Source: Deltaproteobacteria bacterium
Lineage (GTDB): Bacteria; Desulfobacterota_B; Binatia; UBA9968
Assembly (NCBI GenBank): GCA_005879255.1
Contig: VBKY01000089.1
Span: forward strand, 1 to 24,697
DNA: 24,697 nt
Direction: 5' to 3'
Shown: one piece after another, positions 16,763-23,737 of the stretch
Numbering within the stretch: the stretch's first letter is position 1
Layout: each line of letters begins with the position of its first letter
The notes under the pieces: model-generated
Database searches by the model: none
Told to the model about the DNA's origin: nothing
Seen by the model: only the letters and a program-made list of their open reading frames with translations
Made by a program: the position numbers and the translations under genes

Positions 16763-17872
16763 ATGAAAAAGAAAATACTTCTAGGATGCTTTGAGGTTCC
16801 CGGCTGGGGAGGCGCAAGCACTTCCACCTACAAGCTCTTTGAAATCATGCGCGCCGACGGGATTGAAGTGAATTATGTCAATCTTATTGCCCTGGAGGAT
16901 GCAGACTTTTTTAGAGGCCTGTTCGGGGATAGGCTGGGCAACCCCAAACAATTACCGGAAGTTTGGAATTGTTTTTTGAAGGAGCCGACCTATAATCGTC
17001 ACCCCGAATTAGAGGATCGGATCCAAGGTATATCGCCGGACATCATGGTCGGCGTGGGATGGATCGCGGCTCTGTTGATGAAAAGAGCAGCTCCTGATAG
17101 GAGTTTGATTTATGTGACATCGGGCTGCGACCAGATGAAAGCCTATATAGAAAAATATGCGATCGATTCTCTCTCCCTTTTTAGCCACGACTGCAACTCT
17201 GAACTCTGGCCCTTAGTGTCTTCTCCGCTTGAAAAGCAAGCCGTGTCTCTTGCGGATTATATTATCACCCATTCTGAGATGAACTTATTTTTGTATCGGT
17301 ATTTTTTCCCTTCGTTCGCGGGCAAGATTTATCCGCGGGTCGTTTGGTTTACGGAGTGGATCTATCGAAACGCCTCTGAATACTCTTACTTGGCGCGCCC
17401 GTTCCACCAGAGGGACATTGACGTTCTCTTCATCGCAAGCAATTGGCGCCGATCGGAGAAAAATTATCCGTGGGTCAAAAATGTCGTCGCCAGCGCAACG
17501 GATCTCAAAATTCATATTGTCGGCGCGGCGGAGCAAGAGATTCCTCAAGCCATCAACCATGGCCCCATGGCGGATCGCCACGCGCTGTTTTCGCTGCTAG
17601 GAAGGGCTAAAACCATTGCCTGCCCTTCGCTCTTTGATGCCGCACCGGGTATCCTGTTTGAGGGTTCTGCGCTGGGATGTAACCTTGTGGCGTCGAAAAA
17701 TTGTGGCAACTGGTCGCTCTGCAATCAGAGCCTTCTCGCCGATCCGTTTTCGCACCAAGTTTTTTTGGATAAGATCCGTCTTTCGTTAACGGGTCCTTAT
17801 CAGGATAATATCCACAATTGTCTTCAAAGCGGCTCCTATTCGGACTTGCTGGAAACGGTCCTAGCCTTTTGA
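16763..17872 (+). CDS. glycosyltransferase, GT-B fold (GT4-like)
   Basis: About 369 residues. It opens with KKILLGCFEVPGWGGASTST and YKLFEIMR, the acceptor-domain start with the glycine-rich GGA loop found in GT4 enzymes. The C-terminal domain shows DVLFIASNWRRSEKN and the donor-binding segment SLFDAAPGILFEGSALGCNL, the counterpart of the GT4 motif around E-x7-E. It is likely a retaining transferase acting at the cytoplasmic membrane face; sugar specificity is unknown. The ATG at 16763 directly follows an in-frame TTG. No Shine-Dalgarno is seen. The radical SAM gene follows 53 bases after its stop. Confidence 0.85.
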   Translation: MKKKILLGCFEVPGWGGASTSTYKLFEIMRADGIEVNYVNLIALEDADFFRGLFGDRLGNPKQLPEVWNCFLKEPTYNRHPELEDRIQGISPDIMVGVGWIAALLMKRAAPDRSLIYVTSGCDQMKAYIEKYAIDSLSLFSHDCNSELWPLVSSPLEKQAVSLADYIITHSEMNLFLYRYFFPSFAGKIYPRVVWFTEWIYRNASEYSYLARPFHQRDIDVLFIASNWRRSEKNYPWVKNVVASATDLKIHIVGAAEQEIPQAINHGPMADRHALFSLLGRAKTIACPSLFDAAPGILFEGSALGCNLVASKNCGNWSLCNQSLLADPFSHQVFLDKIRLSLTGPYQDNIHNCLQSGSYSDLLETVLAF

Positions 17873-17925
17873 TGCGACTGGACGGGAGTCTTTGGCCGAT
17901 CCAACGTCAACGGAGGGCGTATTGT

Positions 17926-18699
17926 ATGAAATCGATTTTCGCCAGAAACAAACAGGGGATTCTACGAGAGTCCGCGAGAAGATCGTTGATACTGAAGCAT
18001 TTGCCCTTCTATTACCATATTCATCTAAGTATGCCCTGCAATCAGAGATGCATTATGTGTAAGCCGGATGGCAAGCACCCCAAAGAAACCCTGCCGTTCG
18101 ATGAATTTGTCGCTTTTTTTGAGAACATCAAGCCTTTCGCGGAGCATATAACGCTGATAGGCGGGGAGACCCTTATTTACCCATGGATCGGTGAAGTGAT
18201 CGATCTTCTCGCCCAACACGAAATAGCCGTAACGATCAATACCAACGCCACCATGTTAAATAAGGATCTAGTTACGAAACTCCTCCGTCTTCATGAATTG
18301 AATCTCAAATGCTCCATCGATGCGGCGACTCCGGCGACGTATTTCAAGATTCGCGGGACGGATGTGTTCCACCGGGTCGCAGCCAACCTGACCCAGTTTT
18401 CCTCCGCGAGTAGAGACAAACCCAATATGAAGCAGATACTGGTATACGTTGTGATGCGGGAGAATTTAGCGGAGGTTCTTCCCTTCATAGAGTTTGCCAA
18501 AGCGCTTAACCCGCACCGAATTGAGTTTCATCCGGTGCGGCATGTCACCGACTGGCAGGTTACGAACAAGACAGGTTGGTTTTTCGACGGCAGGGAACAA
18601 TCCTGCGAGTTTTTTCAGGATGAATACAACAGCGTCATGAAGGAAGCCGCAGCGGCCTGTACGAAGGAGGGGATTTCCTATGAAACGATACTTATCTAA
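17926..18699 (+). CDS. radical SAM enzyme core (SPASM domain encoded separately)
   Basis: 257 residues from the ATG at 17926, supported by GGAGG at 17912-17916. The 4Fe-4S-binding motif is C38-x3-C42-x2-C45 in PCNQRCIMC, followed by the GGE motif (79-81) that contacts SAM and further beta/alpha-barrel strands (NLKCSID, RIEFHPV). These enzymes cleave SAM to a 5'-deoxyadenosyl radical. The gene stops at 18699, exactly where SPASM-type relatives continue into a C-terminal domain with auxiliary clusters. That domain is present in another frame starting at 18680. In a glycan locus the substrate may be a sugar or lipid-linked intermediate, but peptide substrates are also common in the family. Either a frame break or a true two-gene arrangement. 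Confidence 0.88.
   Translation: MKSIFARNKQGILRESARRSLILKHLPFYYHIHLSMPCNQRCIMCKPDGKHPKETLPFDEFVAFFENIKPFAEHITLIGGETLIYPWIGEVIDLLAQHEIAVTINTNATMLNKDLVTKLLRLHELNLKCSIDAATPATYFKIRGTDVFHRVAANLTQFSSASRDKPNMKQILVYVVMRENLAEVLPFIEFAKALNPHRIEFHPVRHVTDWQVTNKTGWFFDGREQSCEFFQDEYNSVMKEAAAACTKEGISYETILI
18666..18670 (+). promoter_or_regulatory. ribosome binding site for the separate SPASM ORF
   Basis: A perfect GGAGG, nine bases before the ATG at 18680, lies inside the end of the radical SAM gene. It is the main sequence evidence that the SPASM domain may be translated as its own protein. The same bases also encode Lys-Glu-Gly in the upstream frame, so the match could be accidental. Confidence 0.45.
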
Positions 18700-18976
18700 A
18701 TTGCTTAACTTGGCAGGTCGAATAAGGTTTTTTAGAAAACAGTCGTACTTTTGTTCTGAGCCCTGGACCGGGATTTTTAGCGTCAGAACTAACCAGGACG
18801 TTGTGTTTTGTCCTTGCTATCTGCAGCTCAAGATCGGCAATTTGAGCGAGTCGTCTATGCAGGACATTTGGAACTCATCGAAGCTCGTAGAGTTAAGGAA
18901 ATCCTTCAGCCAGGGAAAGCTTCCTGAAATTTGCAGCCGGCAGCTATGCCCAGTAGCCCGGGGCAAGGAATCCTGA
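18680..18976 (+). CDS. stand-alone SPASM domain protein (partner or broken C-terminus of the radical SAM enzyme)
   Basis: 98 residues with the cysteine pattern of a SPASM auxiliary-cluster domain: C25 in FCSEPW, C44 and C46 in CPCY, then IGNLSESSMQDIWNSS, the standard phrase of these domains, and C85 and C90 near the end. It overlaps the radical SAM gene by 20 bases in another reading frame and has its own GGAGG site. In most known enzymes this domain is fused to the radical SAM barrel and binds one or two extra iron-sulfur clusters near the substrate. The first ~20 residues are basic and unlike a domain start. It may be the C-terminus lost through a one-base indel, or a separately translated subunit. 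Confidence 0.75.
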   Translation: MKRYLSKLLNLAGRIRFFRKQSYFCSEPWTGIFSVRTNQDVVFCPCYLQLKIGNLSESSMQDIWNSSKLVELRKSFSQGKLPEICSRQLCPVARGKES

Positions 18977-19142
18977 AGAGTGTTGCGTCAAGGGTTCGTG
19001 CAGTTCCCTCTCCTCTGGGCAAGACAGCTGTGCGTTTTACCTACCCAAAGAGTGTAGAATCCTGTCCTGAAATCGAAACCGGTTCGGTCTCGTCCAGATT
19101 TGGTGTCCCCACTTTGCGTCAGACAAAGCTCGCAACAACGTG

Positions 19143-20618
19143 ATGAAAGAACTGAGCAGTGCTTTGAGGAAAACGCGCTGTCACATCTCGAGGCGTGCGC
19201 CCGCTCCTCCTCTCCTTCATCGTCTCTACAGGGCAGCAGTCCACTGTCTTCGTCGATGGCCGATCCCCGCGACTGCGCCAACCAAAAACAAAAAAACCAA
19301 AGTCAATCACCCTAAGCGCATTGGTTACTTTATCTGGCAGTATCCCGTTCTCAGTCAAACCTTTGTCCAACGGGAGCTGGCGGCTTTAACTCACTCCGGC
19401 CTTTCTGTCTTTGTCGTTTCAGATATTCCCTCCGATGACGCATTTCCGAACGAGAGCCTTGGCGCTTCTAGCCCGTCTGCAGAGTGTCTGCATTTCATGG
19501 ACGAGAATACGGCCCATAGATACAAACGATATTTCTTTTTTAGAAGCCCTCTCCTGTGTGTGAGACTTTTTCTTTATCTCCTCGGTCATGACTACCACGG
19601 AAATAAGAATTTTGGATTCGACAAAATACTTTTCTCCAAGGCTGTCTGTCTAGCTGGTCTAATGAAAGAGAACGGTATTACGCATATCCATTCTCCGTGG
19701 GCGGATAATTGTGCCTTGATCGCGTTATTGGCTTCACGCCTTTTGAGGATCCCATACAGTGTGCAGGCGCGCGCGCACGATATCCATAGGAGAACCTATT
19801 TATGCGGGCTGGCGGAGAAGCTCGACAACGCGGATTTCATCATCACGAATACCCAGTATAATGCGTCCTATATTAAAGCTTTGATGGGCGCAAAGACGGC
19901 GGAGAAACTCCACGTCATCTATAACGGATTAAGACTCGGTCAGTTTTCACCCCAACAAGAAGAAAAGATCTCGCCTGTTCCTAGAATTTTGTCCGTGGCA
20001 AGACTGATAGAACAGAAGGGCCTCATCTATTTGCTCAAAGCATGCAAGATTCTGAGAAATCGGGGATGCTCATTCACATGCGAAATCATCGGTGGGCCGG
20101 AGAGTCCGCTGTTCATGAACTATTACGTCGCGCTCAAGAAGCTTCATAGGAAATTGCAGTTGGAGGAGTGCGTCTTTTTTCTCGGGACCCAGCGGTTCGA
20201 GCAAGTTCTGGAAAAGTATCGAGAAGCGGACATTTTCATTTTGCCCAGTGTGATTGCAGAAGACGGCAGCAGGGACATTACTCCGAACGTCCTGATTGAG
20301 GCTATGGCCATGAAGTTACCGGTGATTTCAACGACTGTGACGGGCATACCTGAGATCGTCGAAAACGAGGTGAGCGGCATCCTGGTGCCGGCCAATGACG
20401 AAAACGCTCTAGCGGATGCCATTATCAAGTTGATTCACGATTCGAATTTGAGAAAACAGCTGGGAGAAAATGCCAGGAAGAGGATAGAGGAAAGATTTGA
20501 TAGCAACAAAAATATCGGCCAGTATATCCATTTGTTTTCAGGGCGATCAAAATTTGACCGTTCTTCTTTTCCGTGGGCGACAGGGGTCACTGGGGTAAAA
20601 TCGGAGAACTGTAGTTGA
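19143..20618 (+). CDS. glycosyltransferase family 4 (GT-B), colanic-acid/EPS type
   Basis: About 491 residues. The recognisable enzyme starts near residue 58 with RIGYFIWQYPVLSQTFVQRE, the classic start of WcaL/AmsK-like GT4 enzymes. HIHSPWADN and VQARAHDIH follow in the acceptor domain, then VIYNGLRLGQF at the linker and ILSVARLIEQKGLIYL at the start of the donor domain. The donor site is ITPNVLIEAMAMKLPVISTT, with its final Glu intact. The first ~57 residues are Arg- and Pro-rich, have no counterpart in the family, and precede the first good start without a Shine-Dalgarno. They may be a real basic extension or untranslated sequence. The stop codon overlaps the TTG start of the next gene, indicating coupled translation. 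Confidence 0.9.
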   Translation: MKELSSALRKTRCHISRRAPAPPLLHRLYRAAVHCLRRWPIPATAPTKNKKTKVNHPKRIGYFIWQYPVLSQTFVQRELAALTHSGLSVFVVSDIPSDDAFPNESLGASSPSAECLHFMDENTAHRYKRYFFFRSPLLCVRLFLYLLGHDYHGNKNFGFDKILFSKAVCLAGLMKENGITHIHSPWADNCALIALLASRLLRIPYSVQARAHDIHRRTYLCGLAEKLDNADFIITNTQYNASYIKALMGAKTAEKLHVIYNGLRLGQFSPQQEEKISPVPRILSVARLIEQKGLIYLLKACKILRNRGCSFTCEIIGGPESPLFMNYYVALKKLHRKLQLEECVFFLGTQRFEQVLEKYREADIFILPSVIAEDGSRDITPNVLIEAMAMKLPVISTTVTGIPEIVENEVSGILVPANDENALADAIIKLIHDSNLRKQLGENARKRIEERFDSNKNIGQYIHLFSGRSKFDRSSFPWATGVTGVKSENCS

Positions 20619-21631
20619 GAATTGTCATCGCCAATTTCTCCGAGCCCATAGGGAAACGATTGGATTTCAGGTCAGACTGGGCCCGGCACGTCATGCCTCG
20701 AAAACGGGCAAGAACGTCGTTATTCGATCAAAGAGCCGATTGGGGGTTTCACATTTACGCGATTGGCGTTTACTTGCTGGATAAAGGCATAGCCGATGAA
20801 GTCGAGTTCTGGGATTATTCCGAGGAGAGATGCACCAGATATCATTCAAACGGAATGTTGAGGGTGATGTTTCTTAACGAAGAAGATGTAAAAGTCTACA
20901 TGGAGCGTTACGGCTATCCCGACCTGTTTATCAATCATGGGAGGAACGGTCACGCGATTCTCGAATATCTCGCGGATAAATGCTTCAGAGTCCACGTGCC
21001 TGCTTTAAGATCGGGGCTGGATCGAGAAGAGAACTTTGGTGCCGAATGTTATCTGGTTGACTCCGAAGAATATCTGGATGATCGCTCGATGATGTACGTT
21101 CCCGTCGTAAACACGAAAAAAATATATCCTGGCGCTTGCGACAAGAAGAGAGACTTTATCTATCTGGCCCGATCTTACCACGGCAAAAGACACGATATCC
21201 TCCTAAATGCGGTCAGAGGGACTGAGTTAACCGGTCATCTACATCCTGTAGATGGATCAAAGTTGGATTTATCAAATACAAATATAACGACGACGGATTG
21301 GGATGAGCGAGATGTGGTTGATCTGTTAAGGACATCGAGAATCGCCGTCTATCCCGGCGACGACACTTCCAGTCCCGCAGCGATGTGGGAATGCGTTGCC
21401 GCTGGATTACCCATCGTTGTCAATGAAAAGATTAAGGGGGGTAAACATCTTGTGGTTTCAGGGGTTACCGGCGAGTTCGCTTCAGAAACTAATTTTCTCG
21501 AGGTTATGAGGCGCGTCCTGGCGAATCGCGAGAGTTATAAACCGCGAGAATATTTCATGGAACATTGGGGTACGGTTTCCATGCTTGAGCACTATCTTTC
21601 TTTTTTCCGCAAGATGGGATGGAAATATTGA
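20615..21631 (+). CDS. glycosyltransferase-like protein, GT-B fold
   Basis: 338 residues from a TTG at 20615. GGAG at 20603-20606 gives eight-base spacing, and TTGA fuses this start with the stop of the preceding gene. The C-terminal half has DFIYLARSYHGKRHDILLNA (an R/K-G-x-x-x motif like donor domains of GT4) and AVYPGDDTSSPAAMWECVAA followed by GLPIVVNE, the equivalent of the donor-site Glu segment. The N-terminal half (GKRLDFRSDWARHVMPRKRA) is unfamiliar and basic. It is likely a transferase working with the preceding GT4 enzyme on the same glycan. The exact family is uncertain; CgeB-like or GT1/GT4 relatives are alternatives. It is the last plus-strand gene of the glycan island. Confidence 0.78.
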   Translation: MRIVIANFSEPIGKRLDFRSDWARHVMPRKRARTSLFDQRADWGFHIYAIGVYLLDKGIADEVEFWDYSEERCTRYHSNGMLRVMFLNEEDVKVYMERYGYPDLFINHGRNGHAILEYLADKCFRVHVPALRSGLDREENFGAECYLVDSEEYLDDRSMMYVPVVNTKKIYPGACDKKRDFIYLARSYHGKRHDILLNAVRGTELTGHLHPVDGSKLDLSNTNITTTDWDERDVVDLLRTSRIAVYPGDDTSSPAAMWECVAAGLPIVVNEKIKGGKHLVVSGVTGEFASETNFLEVMRRVLANRESYKPREYFMEHWGTVSMLEHYLSFFRKMGWKY

Positions 21632-21646
21632 CATCGTGTGTCCGTC

Positions 21647-22078
21647 TCAGACCTTCATCACATAACTCGACCTATTCTTCGTCATTCCTGCGAATTCGCC
21701 AAACGACGGATCCAGCCTCAGACCGGAGCGGTCATCCTGTACTCTTTCGCTTACAAAGCCGCGGTAGTCGACCGATGATAGCTGAATACGAATGCCGTCT
21801 GGGTCGTGTAGAAAAATCCGTTGGCCTCTACAAGTTGGTTTTAAAAAAGGAGGGCCCTGGTTTAACTTTTCCATGACGAGGTCGAATTGAAATGCCGCGA
21901 TCCCAATGCAGACGTGGTCTAGACTCGCACTTTCGGTCTCATAAATCCCTAAGAAGCTGTCTTCGAGGCCAAGATTGTAGCCATCATCCGTCTGTTTGCT
22001 GACGGGCAAACCGAACATTTCCTGATAGAAGTGTCTGGAGCGTTCCAGGTGAGAAACCTTAAGCGTGATATGATTCAA
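21647..22078 (-). CDS. VOC-family (glyoxalase/bleomycin-resistance fold) domain protein, probably frame-separated from its leader
   Basis: About 143 residues from a TTG at 22078. It begins NHITLKVSHLERSRHFYQEM and continues FGLPVSK, the first beta-alpha-beta unit of a VOC module. LDHVCIGI starts the second half and FLHDPDGIRIQLSS ends it. VOC enzymes are metal-dependent lyases, dioxygenases or binding proteins; the activity is unknown. Relatives often carry a short leader ending in GRTLNHIT. Here PGRT is encoded just upstream of the TTG in the same frame, while the leader itself lies in another frame (22083-22214). The last ~35 residues after YRGF look like read-through into intergenic sequence. 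I therefore think the true gene spans both pieces. Confidence 0.8.
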   Translation of the reverse strand: MNHITLKVSHLERSRHFYQEMFGLPVSKQTDDGYNLGLEDSFLGIYETESASLDHVCIGIAAFQFDLVMEKLNQGPPFLKPTCRGQRIFLHDPDGIRIQLSSVDYRGFVSERVQDDRSGLRLDPSFGEFAGMTKNRSSYVMKV

Positions 22079-22082
22079 TGTT

Positions 22083-22214
22083 CTACCCGGAAACGGATGA
22101 AGCAGCCCGCGATTGTGGCGACGCCGCCATGCTCGCCCGGGCTTCCACGAGCTGCGCTCTGGTTACCGAGCCACGCTCATAGTCGTCCAGCAGATTTTCA
22201 ATCGTTTCCTTCAT
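22083..22214 (-). CDS. 43-residue leader ORF of the VOC gene
   Basis: This ORF starts with ATG at 22214 behind a strong AAGGAG (22220-22225). The peptide begins MKETIENLLDDYERGSVTRA and continues QLVEARA. I recognise this as the usual amino-terminal leader of VOC proteins in many soil bacteria, with the pattern M-x-x-x-I-E-x-L-L-x-x-Y-E-x-G followed by a T-R-x-x-L-V segment. It stops at 22083, only four bases before the VOC frame's TTG. In homologues leader and domain are one polypeptide, so a single indel around 22085-22105 would explain the split. Translational coupling of two genuine ORFs is the alternative. Confidence 0.7.
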   Translation of the reverse strand: MKETIENLLDDYERGSVTRAQLVEARASMAASPQSRAASSVSG

Positions 22215-22491
22215 TAAATCTCCTTTCGCGTGCCGTTAATCCGGCCGTGTATTTCTTCTGTAAGAGCTGTAAAAGTAAACTGCATGCGGAATCCTAATAT
22301 AGTAAAACGGTGAGCATGTTCAATCGATTACGAAATTCACCATCCTAGGCGTTCGAATCGCAACGGTGGAGACTTGTTTAGCAGACGCGATCCAGAGTAA
22401 CTTTACAAACCGATTGGGGTCAAAACTTCTGCGCCTCCTACTTCTAAAAGAAATATGGCCCTTGTAAAAGATTCAGGACGATAAAAGCCCG
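22215..22491. other. divergent intergenic region between the VOC and PhyH genes
   Basis: 277 bases without a supportable gene. It must hold the promoters of both divergent genes. It is AT-richer around 22270-22340 and 22440-22480, but I see no unambiguous -35/-10 pair, operator palindrome or riboswitch. Confidence 0.5.
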
Positions 22492-23313
22492 ATGAAGTGT
22501 GTGCCACAGTCAAAGTCCAATTGGAAACAATTGACCCTGGAAGAGGTTCACCAGTTCATTGAACAAGGATATCTGGTGGTTCGCGAAGTGTTTTCGCGCG
22601 AGCTCGCTGAGCGTATTATCCCTATGGTTTGGGCCGAATTGGACATCGATCCCGGCGATAGGTCTACCTGGGCCAGTCCCATGGTCATGCTGAAGAAGGT
22701 CTTAGAAAAACCGCCATTCCCTCAGATCCACACCGAACGTTATCTCGGCGCCGTTGACGATTTGTGCGGGCAGGGACGATGGCATGCGACCACAGGTGTC
22801 GGCCATTGGCCGATCCTGCTCCCGGGTTTTGCGAGCCCGCCGTGGCGTCCGCCGGAAGGCGGTTGGCACGTAGATGTTAAACTTGATCATCCCCGCATTA
22901 ACTCAGCGGAAGTTGGATTACTCAATATAGAACTCTTCACCGACATCGAGCCGGGTGGCGGGGGTACGGCAATACGTGTTGGCTCTCATTGCTACATCGC
23001 CCGTATTCTCGCTGAAGCCGGGCGCGATGGACTGACGACCGAGCGTGAGCTATACCTACGTGTCGAAAACGATACCGATCACTTGCCCGTGATAGAAGTT
23101 ACCGGTCAAGCCGGGGACATACTCGTGATGCATCCCTTCACGGTGCATGTCACTAGCTCAAACACCAGCGATCACGCCCGCATTGCCGCTGTGAAGCTTG
23201 TTAGGTTGAATGATCCGATGAACTTAAGACGACGGGATACGGCTGATTATTCTCCCGTTGAGCTTGCGATTGTTAACGCGCTTGACGGGAACCGGCCATC
23301 GTCCGGAGGATGA
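22492..23313 (+). CDS. phytanoyl-CoA dioxygenase (PhyH)-family Fe(II)/2-oxoglutarate oxygenase
   Basis: 273 residues. The iron-binding HxD is W-H126-V-D128 after the PEGG loop. The distal histidine is in HPFTVHV (H214 or H219), and R230 in SDHARIAAVKL fits the 2-oxoglutarate-binding arginine. The opening LTLEEVHQFIEQGYLVVREV is the standard PhyH N-terminus. Family members hydroxylate small molecules or secondary metabolites; human PhyH acts on phytanoyl-CoA. The substrate here cannot be told, and there is no CoA-linked pathway next to it. It is convergent with the GT-C gene to the right, with 40 bases between the stops. The Shine-Dalgarno is weak (AGGACG at long spacing). Confidence 0.88.
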   Translation: MKCVPQSKSNWKQLTLEEVHQFIEQGYLVVREVFSRELAERIIPMVWAELDIDPGDRSTWASPMVMLKKVLEKPPFPQIHTERYLGAVDDLCGQGRWHATTGVGHWPILLPGFASPPWRPPEGGWHVDVKLDHPRINSAEVGLLNIELFTDIEPGGGGTAIRVGSHCYIARILAEAGRDGLTTERELYLRVENDTDHLPVIEVTGQAGDILVMHPFTVHVTSSNTSDHARIAAVKLVRLNDPMNLRRRDTADYSPVELAIVNALDGNRPSSGG

Positions 23314-23353
23314 GTCGGGGCGCGAGCAGCGGTTCCGAGTAATTTTCGAAAAC

Positions 23354-23737
23354 TTACCGTCGCCACACGGGAGACAGCAAACCGCCGAAGCCGTCTGAGA
23401 AGCCCTCTCCCACGCGATATCCCCGATCTCTCAGGATCTGCTGCGGGAACTCCTCCCTGGACCTGGACGCAACCCAGAAGTGATCCCCCTCGACCTTGTC
23501 TAAAGTGAAGATCCGTTTGGTTTGAAACCTCTTTTCGTTAACCTTCTCCAAATAAAACCTTATGATCTCATCGCTGCTTCCAAAGGCGTAAACAATAATA
23601 TTCTTCGCTTGCGAAGTTTCGGCTCGAATCATCTGGTAAACCAACGGTTCCCATGCACGTTTGTCTGTGTTGTTCAACGCTTTAATGCCCGCCGCACTTG
23701 CCCATGCGATGACAAATAGCAGTGTGGCGCTTCTAAC
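23354..23737 (-). pseudogene. C-terminal fragment of the second GT-C glycosyltransferase, out of frame
   Basis: The open frame begins with VRSATLLFVIAWASAAGIKA (a membrane helix). It continues into a soluble tail of about 110 residues (TDKRAWEPLVYQMIRAETSQ, then IIVYAFGSSDEIIRFYLEK), as in PMT_2-type enzymes whose last helix is followed by a periplasmic domain. It has no credible start: a TTG at 23677 lies in mid-sequence. The upstream piece of the same gene stops at 23733 in another frame. A one-base change around 23736-23745 would join HPKWL to LVRSATLL without loss. I read this as the 3' part of one interrupted gene rather than an independent small protein. Confidence 0.78.

Noticed and set aside
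21660..21745. Possible REP-like 'cgtcattcctgcg' element under the end of the VOC frame
   Set aside because: It only vaguely resembles known palindromic repeats and no second copy was seen in the window. It is mentioned only as a reason to doubt the VOC C-terminus.
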